From contig DARQ01000009.1 of assembly GCA_002503395.1 (NCBI GenBank), forward strand, positions 1 to 12,431: DNA of 12,431 nucleotides, read 5' to 3'. Below are positions 1-8,005 of this stretch, one piece after another. Under the pieces are notes generated by a model, which did no database searches, had not been told where the DNA came from, and saw only the letters and a list, made by a program, of their open reading frames with translations. Position numbers and translations under genes: made by a program. How positions within the stretch are numbered: the stretch's first letter is position 1; every line of letters begins with the position of its first letter. The stretch comes from Euryarchaeota archaeon UBA60. Its GTDB lineage: Archaea; Thermoplasmatota; Poseidoniia; Poseidoniales; Poseidoniaceae.

Positions 1-1116
1 GGCTGGTTGTGGTGGGTAATCGGCGATGTCTCGTCGTCCCTTGGTGGCGATGTGCTGTTCCCAGAAGTCATGAAGTTCGTCCTCAAATTGCTGCATTTCG
101 TTGGTATTCGGGGGCGTATAGACCTTACGCGAACCATCTCCCAAGTACCAGGTTTCCAGTCCTGTAACCTCCTCATCCTTGCCGTGGCTGGCCCACCACA
201 GCCATGCGTAGGTCTGCATCTGCACCGGGTATGAGGCAGCCCATTCCGAACGCCCATCGCTGGCTTTGAGATCGACGATTCTTGAAGTGCCATCCCAGCG
301 ATAGACCAAGTCGTACTCACCCTGGAACCAGCCATCGGGCAGAATCGCCTGCTGGGTGAAGGTACCGGCTTCGGGGTCGACGAACCAAGGTCGCGCCAAT
401 TCCCAGGCCTCGAGCAGACTGACATCCCCTTCCCCCTTTGCGCAAGGATGAGTTTGGTCATGGGTGGCGGGGAATCCATCGGGGGCGGGAATATCGGGTC
501 GCTGCCCGGCGCGGAAATCCACCAGTCCGGCGCCACCGCCGGCCGCCAGGCATTTTGCAACTTCTTCGAGGTGCAGTTCGATACCCGCCGCCGCTAATTG
601 TGGTCCTTGATGGCCTCTGGCATTCATGAATTCTTCCCAATCGCCACTGCGATTGGCATCTGCCAACCATGATTCGTGGGCGCTGGCGATGGCCCTCGGC
701 CAATGCACTGCTATACGCGCATCCGCCCAAGCCATGATGCTCTCGATATCGCCATAGGTCTCGCCCATCGGAATCAGCAGTGGCCCATTCCAGGCGGCTT
801 CGGGGCGCTGGTCGATGATGGTGTTGAGGCGGTCACGTCGTCGCCAATATGCGCCCAACTCGCGGGTCGGCGAATCGAATACCTCGGATACCGCATTGGC
901 CGCGACCAGCGACGGATTCTCTCGCAGAACCCGGCAGACGCACTCCTCGACCGCGTGGCCGAAAACCAGTATTGGAAGGGCCTCCCCCTTCCACCCCCAC
1001 TCACGTTCATAGAACCAGGCCCGGGGGCACAAACCATGTCCCCAGCGCGAGGAATGCGAGAGCCTTCCTCCCGGCCCATAGGGGTCTTCTTCAGGTATCA
1101 GAGTATTCGTTGGCAT
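1..1116 (-). CDS. PD-(D/E)XK nuclease, Cas4/RecB-like, partial (3' end off the left edge)
   Basis: The minus strand is open from an ATG at 1116 to the window edge (372 codons, no stop). It encodes a protein clearly paralogous to its upstream neighbour (3064-1169). Visible motifs: Leu-Cys-Pro-Arg-Ala-Trp-Phe with C30, G53-x3-E57, then G-E-Y-D269 followed by I-V-D282-L-K284 (the D...DxK nuclease core), and Q299-M-Q-T-Y303 resembling RecB motif IV. C30 with CPR resembles the first iron-sulfur ligand of Cas4-type nucleases. The C-terminal cysteines expected from the paralog would lie just past the edge. An in-frame ATG at 1194 would overlap the neighbour's end. I prefer 1116 because both paralogs then begin Met-Pro and place Cys at 30, Gly at 53 and Glu at 57. 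No clear Shine-Dalgarno site precedes either start. DNA cleavage activity is inferred from the family; the substrate and pathway are unknown. Confidence 0.85.
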   Translation of the reverse strand, partial: MPTNTLIPEEDPYGPGGRLSHSSRWGHGLCPRAWFYEREWGWKGEALPILVFGHAVEECVCRVLRENPSLVAANAVSEVFDSPTRELGAYWRRRDRLNTIIDQRPEAAWNGPLLIPMGETYGDIESIMAWADARIAVHWPRAIASAHESWLADANRSGDWEEFMNARGHQGPQLAAAGIELHLEEVAKCLAAGGGAGLVDFRAGQRPDIPAPDGFPATHDQTHPCAKGEGDVSLLEAWELARPWFVDPEAGTFTQQAILPDGWFQGEYDLVYRWDGTSRIVDLKASDGRSEWAASYPVQMQTYAWLWWASHGKDEEVTGLETWYLGDGSRKVYTPPNTNEMQQFEDELHDFWEQHIATKGRRDIADYPPQPA

Positions 1117-1168
1117 GCCGATAATGAGTGACTGATGCTCAACCCCTTTGAACCCTGACCTCGCCCAA

Positions 1169-3064
1169 TCACAGGTCTTGTGAAGGAAGTCCATCTGTGG
1201 GCTGCCAATCACGGGAGGTGACTTCCATCCGAGTAATCCGCGGATTGATGCGCAGCTGCGGTAGTCCCGCCCGCCATCCCAGTTCAGCCGAACTGATGAG
1301 TACCCGGTCGCCTATTTCTAACTCGGATAAGGTCGAGACGATGCTACGGCCGAAGGCGACGATTTCGACAACCCGCTTACCATCCCACAAATGGGCGCTG
1401 AACATCGTCCATGGTTTTCCTCCCAATCTCTGACCATTGCGCATAGCTCGCCCGACAACCAACCCATCGACATTTGCTTTGCTCTGAATCAGTCCGAGCC
1501 GGGTGGTTTCGATTGAATCATCGATTTCATCTCCGGTAAGGAACTCACTGCGCCCGTCGAGGTAGAGCCGAACTTTATTGCGCCATAACCCGGGTGCGGC
1601 ATTACGAATCAGGTAATCACCATCTGGGGTAGTGCGTAGATCGGGGAATGCACCAGTGCTCATCTCTTCGAGGACTGCATGTGACTGACCGCCGGTCTGC
1701 AGTAACGCACCATGTACCAACTCGCCGAAATGATTGGAGAGCGGACCCCATTTGCCGCCTATTTTCCCGACCACATTGATTCGGCTTTGCATTTGGTCAA
1801 GCGGTTTGGCGGGTCTCCGGGGTTGCATTTTCTCGATTATTTCATCAAGGGATAAGTCGTTCCAGCGCGAGGGCATTTCGACCTCGTTGCCAAATATCCT
1901 GATATGACACTTTTCTTCTGATTCGGCGCTATCTTCGCATTTTCCGCAACTGCATTCCGGCCAGTTATCGGGCTCGGAATCGGCCGCGGTCATCTCCTGC
2001 CAGATGGTGTGTAATTCTTCGCTGAATGCCGGTAATTCGTCCTCGCTCAGTGGGGTGAATTCTTTGCGGGTCGGGCCCTTCAGATACCAGCCTTGAAGGG
2101 CTTCTATCTCATCCACCGCATTGTTTTCTAGGCTTTCATCGAGGCCGCTCAAGCCTCTTGTCGCTGACCACAAAAACCTATAGAACGCTAACTGAGGCTC
2201 AATCCAAACGGCAAATCTACTAGTTGTATCACTGGCTTTGATATCGACGATGGTGGATTTGCCACGCCATCGCAGGACCAGGTCCATCTCTCCGGCCGAC
2301 CAGCCCTCGGGGTGATACAACCTCTGCGGTTGCCAGACCCTCGGGTCCTTTATCCATGGGCGAGCGACCTCCCAAGCTTCAGCCCACGAGACATCTCCCG
2401 TTCCCGGTAATGGTGTGAAGTTCTCTTGCTCATCATCATCATTGGCTAACACCAGACTCTGCACCTTGCTGGGAACCGGGAAACATGGTTTGTCATCCCA
2501 GCGCGGGGCCGGTACTTTGTGCGGGTCTCCGATAGTGCGCCATTGCTTGAGCAGAGGTCCGCCGCCTTCCTCGAAGCAGGCTTGCACCTCCTCAAGGAAT
2601 AATTCAAGACCACCGTGCAGCATCCGCTCCATTTCTTCCTGCTTCATATCATCCCAAGTGTAATCGCTTGTCTTGGAAGGCATCTCCTCCCACCTGTGGG
2701 AGCCGATTTCGATGACCTTGGCGGCGGCATCTGCGACCTTGGCACTTATCCATTCGTGCAGGTCATCGAGTGATTCCGGTTTCGGGCTGTCAACCAAGCC
2801 CTCGACATCGTCTTCATGCCAGGCAGCCCAGCGACTGCGCTCGGGCAGGTGCAGCCCGAGCGGGGATTCCATCATCAGACCGACCAGCGCATCCTCGACC
2901 AGGATACCCATCACCATGCGGGGATTGACCGGCTCGCGCAGTCCGATCTTACTGCCGATGAACCAGCGCCGTGGACAGCGTAACCAAGAGACGTAACCGC
3001 TGGCTGAGATGCGCATCCTACTGCGGCCCACCGCTCCACCCAAGGGAGGTAGTCCGACCGGCAT
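1169..3064 (-). CDS. PD-(D/E)XK Fe-S nuclease fused to a C-terminal OB-fold-like domain
   Basis: This 631-residue protein has a Cas4/RecB-like nuclease half. C30-P-R-R-W-F and G53-x3-E57 lie near the N-terminus. G-E-M-D261-L-V and I-V-D274-I-K276 form the D...DxK core, and Q291-x3-Y295 follows. Cysteines at 371, 373, 376 and 386, together with C30, could bind a 4Fe-4S cluster as in Cas4 and AddB. Residues about 528-615 read like a nucleic-acid-binding OB fold: alternating short strands, V-V-E-I-V-A-F-G, then a G-D-R-V-L-I strand and a Q-L-R-I strand. Residues 390-525 are unassigned. The gene starts 55 bases after the ABCE1 stop and ends 52 bases before the paralog's start. The start at 3064 is chosen for its alignment with the paralog; an ATG at 3016 is also possible. 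No convincing Shine-Dalgarno site is seen for either. It probably acts in DNA repair, replication or defence, but nothing here decides which. Confidence 0.85.
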   Translation of the reverse strand: MPVGLPPLGGAVGRSRMRISASGYVSWLRCPRRWFIGSKIGLREPVNPRMVMGILVEDALVGLMMESPLGLHLPERSRWAAWHEDDVEGLVDSPKPESLDDLHEWISAKVADAAAKVIEIGSHRWEEMPSKTSDYTWDDMKQEEMERMLHGGLELFLEEVQACFEEGGGPLLKQWRTIGDPHKVPAPRWDDKPCFPVPSKVQSLVLANDDDEQENFTPLPGTGDVSWAEAWEVARPWIKDPRVWQPQRLYHPEGWSAGEMDLVLRWRGKSTIVDIKASDTTSRFAVWIEPQLAFYRFLWSATRGLSGLDESLENNAVDEIEALQGWYLKGPTRKEFTPLSEDELPAFSEELHTIWQEMTAADSEPDNWPECSCGKCEDSAESEEKCHIRIFGNEVEMPSRWNDLSLDEIIEKMQPRRPAKPLDQMQSRINVVGKIGGKWGPLSNHFGELVHGALLQTGGQSHAVLEEMSTGAFPDLRTTPDGDYLIRNAAPGLWRNKVRLYLDGRSEFLTGDEIDDSIETTRLGLIQSKANVDGLVVGRAMRNGQRLGGKPWTMFSAHLWDGKRVVEIVAFGRSIVSTLSELEIGDRVLISSAELGWRAGLPQLRINPRITRMEVTSRDWQPTDGLPSQDL

Positions 3065-3119
3065 GGCCGGCGCTGGTAGCGGTTGTCCTTCAATTCAACC
3101 CCGATGCGTGGGGTCGAAA

Positions 3120-4898
3120 TCACCTTTCAAAACTGTAGAAATCACCGCTTGCCCTCTGCTCGCGGTCCTTGCGACTCTTTTCCTTATTGATGCGCGGTCG
3201 AGATGAATCGTGGTCCCGCCTGAAGGTGACGCCGACCGTCTCGAGGAAGCGATTCATTCCTTCCTTCAGACGGAACGGCCCTTCGGCATGGCCGTGGATA
3301 CCGCCTTTGCCCTCAAAAACCAGAAGCGAATCAGCCAAGATATCGATGAAATATACGTCGTGGTCGATGACGAAGGCGGATTTCTCATTCGCTTCCATGG
3401 TGCGACGAATCGCCTTGGCGCATTCCATCCGAGCGTTGGCATCTAGATGGGCACTCGGTTCATCGAGCAGGTAGAGGTCGGCATCGCGTGCCAAGCAGAT
3501 GACTATGCTGACGGCTTGCAATTCACCACCTGACAATTTATTGGCGCGCTTGGCGAGTAATTTGTCAACCCCCATGGCGCGCACGACGGTGACTTGAAAT
3601 TCACCACTGCGCCAAGCCTGACCGACCTCGGCGTCGAGCCATTCCTGCACCGGCAGGTCGTGCTCAACCGAGACGTGCTGTGGCTTGTAGGAAATCTTCG
3701 CCTCGGCGGTAATCCAACCATCATCGTATTCAATCTCGCCGGCAATCATCTTGAACATAGTCGATTTTCCGGTGCCGTTGGCTCCTACGACGCCGACCAC
3801 CTCGGCTTGATGGACTGCACCTCTGCCGGTGGTCAGAGAGAACTCTCCGAGCTTCTTCTCGATGTCGCCCCATTCGAGAATCGGGATTCCCTTCTCACTT
3901 CGTCGCTCGGTATGCGACAGGAATCGAATTGGCTTATCGCGGATCCGCATATTCTGCTCGGGAAGGAAACCGTCGAGATAGACATTGATGGCGGTGCGGG
4001 TCGGTCGCGCCGGGGTGAAGATTCCATACGCCCCTTTCTCACCGTAAACGATGTGCACCAGATCGGCCAAGACATCGAGAACCGCCAAATCGTGCTCGAT
4101 TACTATCACTCGCTTGCTCTGTGACAGCCCATGGATGATCTTGACGATTCGCATCCGCTCGTGAATGTCCAGATATGAGGATGGTTCGTCGAAGAAGTAG
4201 ACATCGGCATCCTTCAGCAGGGTGGCACAGATTGCCACCCGCTGTAATTCCCCTCCGCTCAACTGGTCGATATCTCTCTCCAACAGATGAGATATCCCCA
4301 ACTTCTCAGCATTCTCAGCCAAGGTACCTGTCTCATCGACCTTGGTCAGCAGGTCGATGACCGGTCCACTGGCGACCCGCGGCAGGTGGTCGACATATTG
4401 TGGTTTTACCGAGATGGTGATTTCTCCTTCGAGAACCAAATTGAGAAAGTCGCGCAACTCCCCTTTCGGCAGGCTCTCAATAGCATCTTCAAGCCATACC
4501 TCATCGGCATCATAATCCCCCAGATTGGGAATCAATTGCCCGGAAAGGATGTTGATGGCGGTCGATTTTCCCATCCCGTTCGGTCCGAGGATTCCAATTA
4601 CCGATTCCTTTGAGGGCGAGGGCAGACGGAACAGCCGGAAGCCGTTCATGCTGTAGCGGTGAATCATATCGCTTGCCAATTCACTAGGCAGTTGGGTGAT
4701 GATGAGAGCGTCGTGGGGACATTTGTTGATACAGATACCACAGCCGATGCAAAGTGCTTCGGAAATGTGCGGCTTGCCGGTCTTGGCATCCATGACGATG
4801 CATTCCTGGCCATTTCGCACTGGCGGGCAGAACTCACGACATTCATCCATGCATTTCTTCGGTTGACAACTGTCCTCTCGTAATACCGCTACGCGCAA
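3120..4898 (-). CDS. rli1: ABCE1/Rli1 ribosome-recycling ATPase
   Basis: This is a cytoplasmic iron-sulfur ABC ATPase which, in its family, splits post-termination ribosomes into subunits together with the aRF1/aPelota system. The 592 residues cover the whole family architecture. N-terminal cysteines (11, 16, 20, 24 and 50, 53, 56, 60) build two 4Fe-4S clusters. The first nucleotide-binding domain has Walker A GPNGMGKST (105-113), signature LSGGE (213-217), Walker B ending D-E238 and switch His269. The second has GANGTGKST (372-380), LSGGE (455-459), E480 and His513. The C-terminus keeps the family's R-P-R-I-N-K and D-R-E-Q segments. The start codon is TTG; it is fixed by the conserved N-terminus beginning M-R-V-A-V and by a strong Shine-Dalgarno site just upstream. 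The gene lies 52 bases after the PEP-synthase-like gene and is probably co-transcribed with it. All key residues are present, so it should be functional. Confidence 0.97.
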   Translation of the reverse strand: MRVAVLREDSCQPKKCMDECREFCPPVRNGQECIVMDAKTGKPHISEALCIGCGICINKCPHDALIITQLPSELASDMIHRYSMNGFRLFRLPSPSKESVIGILGPNGMGKSTAINILSGQLIPNLGDYDADEVWLEDAIESLPKGELRDFLNLVLEGEITISVKPQYVDHLPRVASGPVIDLLTKVDETGTLAENAEKLGISHLLERDIDQLSGGELQRVAICATLLKDADVYFFDEPSSYLDIHERMRIVKIIHGLSQSKRVIVIEHDLAVLDVLADLVHIVYGEKGAYGIFTPARPTRTAINVYLDGFLPEQNMRIRDKPIRFLSHTERRSEKGIPILEWGDIEKKLGEFSLTTGRGAVHQAEVVGVVGANGTGKSTMFKMIAGEIEYDDGWITAEAKISYKPQHVSVEHDLPVQEWLDAEVGQAWRSGEFQVTVVRAMGVDKLLAKRANKLSGGELQAVSIVICLARDADLYLLDEPSAHLDANARMECAKAIRRTMEANEKSAFVIDHDVYFIDILADSLLVFEGKGGIHGHAEGPFRLKEGMNRFLETVGVTFRRDHDSSRPRINKEKSRKDREQRASGDFYSFER

Positions 4899-4902
4899 TC
4901 TC

Positions 4903-4912
4903 TCACCTCCTT
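4903..4912 (-). promoter_or_regulatory. Strong Shine-Dalgarno site of the ABCE1 gene
   Basis: The minus strand reads AAGGAGGTGA, ending 4 bases before the TTG codon at 4898-4896 (7 bases from the GGAGG core). It decides the TTG start: the first in-frame ATG lies within the first iron-sulfur motif and would destroy it. Confidence 0.85.
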
Positions 4913-4950
4913 TCCACTCGTGGTTGAGATGGCGACTTGCCAGCCCCTCA

Positions 4951-7884
4951 TCAATCCGCCGCTTTGCCCCGCGGCTTGCGAATCAAGGCTTCACCATCAC
5001 TGCTGTCGAGTAGTATTTCCAAAGGCGAAGCGGTTCTGATATGCCTAAGTGCCCCTTCCTCAAAAACTGCTTCGTGTTCATCCAACCAATCCCAGTCCAT
5101 TGAATCGGATTTCTCCAGGGTGAGATAACCTACACTGAAGGAGACTATATTCTGGAAGAAATGAGTGCCTTGACTAGGGTCGACGTGGATATCGGACATA
5201 GGAGCTTCGACAATCGTCTTCGCCCCACTGATCTGGCTCCAACTCACCGGGATGCCCAGAGACGGGTCTGAGGTTCCCCAGCGACCCGGGCCGATTAGTA
5301 GATAGGGTCGATTCTGGCGCGATAATTCGGCATTCAGGCGCTCGACAATCGGTGTCAGGTCCCGGGTCTTGAGCCGATTGAGACGCTCTGGATGAATGTA
5401 GATGATGTCGGCCACATCGTCGATGATGCCGTTGCCCAAGGCTTGCGATGAAAGACACAGGCAACGCTCTTGGTCGACGTCGGACAGGTCGACGTCGATA
5501 TCCTCGTGGCCGGAAACCACCGGGCGTAACTGCAATAATGAGAATCTCCGCACCCCTTTCTCAGCATTGTGTGAGACTGCGAATTCTATTTCAACCGGTG
5601 TCCCGAGGTATATCTCACAGGTTCTCAAAACGTGATGTAGAATCTCGGCAAGGGGAAATTTTCCATGCTTCAGGGCTGGCGCAAAAGTGACAATCCGCTG
5701 ACCATCGCGCTGTAGAGTGTCGACGATTCGGTCATCGCCGGCGACATAGGTCGAGCCTACCAAAGCCAATTGGCCATCTTCTTCGGCCACGTCAAGGTCG
5801 AGGTGGAGCAGATTCGAATCATCGACATGGGTCAGTATCGTACCCCCGACACCCATTGGAACGGCATAGAATTTTCTCTGCGACGTACGCAGGGTAGCAT
5901 CGATACTATAGAATTGATGAAGCCGATTGGGATGTGCCGGACTGAAGCGTAGACAACGGCCACCTTTGGCGACTTGTCGTCCCAGTCCGAGGGCGATTGC
6001 GGCAATTCCATCCTCTGCCTTCAGCGGCTCGACGGGATAGTGATTCTGAGAGCGAGCAACCCCGGAAATCGCCGGATAGAAACGCTGGTTGTGTTCGGTG
6101 CCAACCAATTCCTGCACCACCACCGCCATCCTCTCGTCCTCAATCGAATTAGGTGTCGCATTGACGTAGGCCTTCGCCCCATTATAGTAGGTCGAAGCAT
6201 AGACCAGACGTATCGCCCGGCTCAGTTCCCTGACCCGCACCTCCATGTCGGGATTGTCGTTGGCGATCATGTAGGTCGAGTATACCCCGGCAAATGGCTG
6301 ATGGCTGGCATCTTCCAACTGGCTCGAGGAGCGCACCGCAAGAGGCCAGATTGCTACAGTCAGCATCGAGCGCATCACCAGCAGTTCCTCATCGGTGAAT
6401 TTGCCGGCAAGGAAGGCGGCGGCGATATCCATGTCCGAATGCTCTTCATGAGCGAAGTGCGACAAGTCATTGCGCTCGATGAAACTCTCAAAAACATCGG
6501 TGGCGACGACCATAGACCTCGGTACTGTGATATTGACGTCGGGAAATGATTCGGCCAGACCGAGATCTGGCATCCGGGTGTAGAAAAACGCTAGACCTCG
6601 TCCTTTACCGCCGAGACTCCCGGTGCCGATTCTCTGGAATCCACTGCCTTGTTTTCCGGGAGTATGGTCTTCGACCGAATGGAATCTCATCTGATAGAGG
6701 TGCTGACCGATGACCTCGATCAGGAAATTACGCACCTCTTCGATGGAATCGAAATCACCCAATCTCTTCGGCCTTAATTGTGCCGCCAGTGAAAACTCGG
6801 TACGGGTCCTCATCCAATGCGAGAAGTGGTTTCGGGCGGCGTGGAATTCGATGCTGGAAATGTCGACCTTCTTGAGCGCGGCACGCAACTCCCGCAGGTC
6901 CGAGGCGCGTGCGATTTCCGCACCGTCTGGGGTGCGGAACACGAAGTCACCAAAACTCATCTTCTCGCGCATGAAGTCGGCGATTCGATTGTACAATTGG
7001 GTATCTTCCTTGTGAATGAAGGTCGCACCCAGTGCCTCAGCCTGCTCCCTTAAATCGAAATTTTTCGATTGGAAACAAATCGGCATATTGGAATGTGACT
7101 CGCGCAGGTGCCGGGTCAGGTCAAGTCCGGCAGTATCGTTATTCCCACCCTTGTGCGGGAATCTTCCATCGGTGAACACTCCGATGATGTTATTGTGGTA
7201 CCTCTCGATATGCAGCATCGCTTCCTCATAATCGGTAGCCAGCAGAATCTTCGCCCGGGCGCGCAGTCTCATCAGCCGTTCGTGCAGGTTGGCACCCTCA
7301 CCCATCAGCCTGGTGGTCTGTTCGAGCAGTTGAGTATAGAGCAGGGGTAGATACGCAGAGTAGAATCTGCGGCTGTCCTCGACCAGCAATATAATCTGTA
7401 CATTGCCAAAATCGACGTCGTGCTGAACATTGCGCTCATCCTCAATCAATTTGGTAATCGCCAACAGGATTCGACTATCTCCGGTCCATACGAAGATTCG
7501 GTCGATTCCCGAGCCAACATTCAAAGTGGCTAATTCCCGGGTATTGTAGGTGAGCAGGACCACCGGCAGTCCGGGGTGAATCGACTTTGCCCGCTGGGCG
7601 AAATCGTGCACCGCCATCTCACCGATTCTTGCCATAGTGATGACCATGTCAAACGGCCTCTGGCGCAGAAGTGTCAGCGCATCTTCCGCATCTGGACTGT
7701 GTATGAGGCGGGGTGATTGCGAAAGATTGAGGGCGCTGTATTCACGATTCATCAGATCGGCGAGATGACCGTCTTCCTCCAATACATAGTGGTCAAAGTG
7801 GCTGGAAACCAGCAGAACGTCGCGCACTCGAAACGGCGTCAGCCGCTCAAACCGAGCGATTTCTCGCAACTCGGTACCATCCAT
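4951..7884 (-). CDS. Receiver-like/PEP synthase N-domain-like protein lacking the phosphotransfer domains
   Basis: This 977-residue protein has three recognisable parts. Residues 21-145 resemble a degenerate response-regulator receiver fold. Residues 163-305 form a second receiver-like domain with an acidic pair E169-D170, a candidate phospho-acceptor D239 in F-T-D-G and K292; a helical insertion of about 40 residues separates its first and second strands. Residues about 420-790 match the PEP synthase/pyruvate phosphate dikinase ATP-binding domain: G-G-K-G-R-G (425-430), R-S-S-S-Q-L-E-D (518-525), F-A-G-V-Y (531-535), V-V-V-Q-E-L (588-593) and a closing Q-L-R-P (785-788). Residues 800-977 hold conserved-looking segments such as G-P-G-R-W-G (865-870) and D-P-S-Q-G-T-H-F-F (902-910). 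I see neither the phosphohistidine swivel motif nor the PEP/pyruvate TIM barrel, so gluconeogenic PEP synthesis is unlikely. A regulatory or unknown ATP-dependent phosphotransfer role is possible. Similar proteins are familiar to me from Bacteroidota as PEP/pyruvate-binding-domain proteins. The ATG follows a Shine-Dalgarno site. Confidence 0.85.
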   Translation of the reverse strand: MDGTELREIARFERLTPFRVRDVLLVSSHFDHYVLEEDGHLADLMNREYSALNLSQSPRLIHSPDAEDALTLLRQRPFDMVITMARIGEMAVHDFAQRAKSIHPGLPVVLLTYNTRELATLNVGSGIDRIFVWTGDSRILLAITKLIEDERNVQHDVDFGNVQIILLVEDSRRFYSAYLPLLYTQLLEQTTRLMGEGANLHERLMRLRARAKILLATDYEEAMLHIERYHNNIIGVFTDGRFPHKGGNNDTAGLDLTRHLRESHSNMPICFQSKNFDLREQAEALGATFIHKEDTQLYNRIADFMREKMSFGDFVFRTPDGAEIARASDLRELRAALKKVDISSIEFHAARNHFSHWMRTRTEFSLAAQLRPKRLGDFDSIEEVRNFLIEVIGQHLYQMRFHSVEDHTPGKQGSGFQRIGTGSLGGKGRGLAFFYTRMPDLGLAESFPDVNITVPRSMVVATDVFESFIERNDLSHFAHEEHSDMDIAAAFLAGKFTDEELLVMRSMLTVAIWPLAVRSSSQLEDASHQPFAGVYSTYMIANDNPDMEVRVRELSRAIRLVYASTYYNGAKAYVNATPNSIEDERMAVVVQELVGTEHNQRFYPAISGVARSQNHYPVEPLKAEDGIAAIALGLGRQVAKGGRCLRFSPAHPNRLHQFYSIDATLRTSQRKFYAVPMGVGGTILTHVDDSNLLHLDLDVAEEDGQLALVGSTYVAGDDRIVDTLQRDGQRIVTFAPALKHGKFPLAEILHHVLRTCEIYLGTPVEIEFAVSHNAEKGVRRFSLLQLRPVVSGHEDIDVDLSDVDQERCLCLSSQALGNGIIDDVADIIYIHPERLNRLKTRDLTPIVERLNAELSRQNRPYLLIGPGRWGTSDPSLGIPVSWSQISGAKTIVEAPMSDIHVDPSQGTHFFQNIVSFSVGYLTLEKSDSMDWDWLDEHEAVFEEGALRHIRTASPLEILLDSSDGEALIRKPRGKAAD

Positions 7885-7893
7885 AGTCGATGT

Positions 7894-7903
7894 TCACCTC
7901 CCC
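7894..7903 (-). promoter_or_regulatory. Shine-Dalgarno site of the receiver/PEP-synthase-like gene
   Basis: The minus strand reads GGGGAGGTGA, 9 bases before the ATG at 7884-7882. Spacing is slightly long, but no other in-frame start lies between. Confidence 0.7.
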
Positions 7904-7948
7904 CCATAATTAGTATTCGCTAAGTGAAACCCCCTCCTCCAACCTCCT

Positions 7949-8005
7949 TCCGAAGGCTGAGCCTCGTGGCATTATGAAGTAGCCTTCGATGTAGTGGCCT
8001 TCGGA
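7949..8005. repeat. 9-bp inverted repeat with an extra related copy, between two genes
   Basis: TCCGAAGGC at 7949-7957 is the exact inverse of GCCTTCGGA at 7997-8005, the latter abutting the TAA stop of the HpnD-like gene. A third related arm, GCCTTCGA, lies at 7982-7989 and could pair with the same left arm. The transcript of the minus strand could form two alternative long-loop hairpins here. There is no following T-tract, so a standard terminator is not supported. Confidence 0.5.

Noticed and set aside
676..1131. 151-codon plus-strand open frame
   Set aside because: It lies antisense to the partial nuclease, whose motifs are convincing. The plus frame shows no recognisable domain.
1..3064. 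The nucleases as part of a CRISPR-Cas locus, because of Cas4-like features
   Set aside because: No repeat-spacer array and no Cas1, Cas2 or effector gene is present in the window.
2911..3123. 70-codon minus-strand frame overlapping the end of ABCE1 and the start of the nuclease
   Set aside because: Most of it overlaps the nuclease coding sequence in another frame, and nothing in it is recognisable.
3594..4124. 176-codon plus-strand open frame
   Set aside because: It is antisense to the conserved core of ABCE1; its openness reflects the coding bias of the real gene.
5974..6549. 191-codon plus-strand open frame
   Set aside because: It is antisense to the PEP-synthase-like ATP-binding domain and has no recognisable motif or ribosome-binding site of note.
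4951..7884. Annotation as a functional PEP synthase (ppsA)
   Set aside because: The phosphohistidine motif and the PEP/pyruvate-binding barrel are not seen; only the ATP-binding part is.
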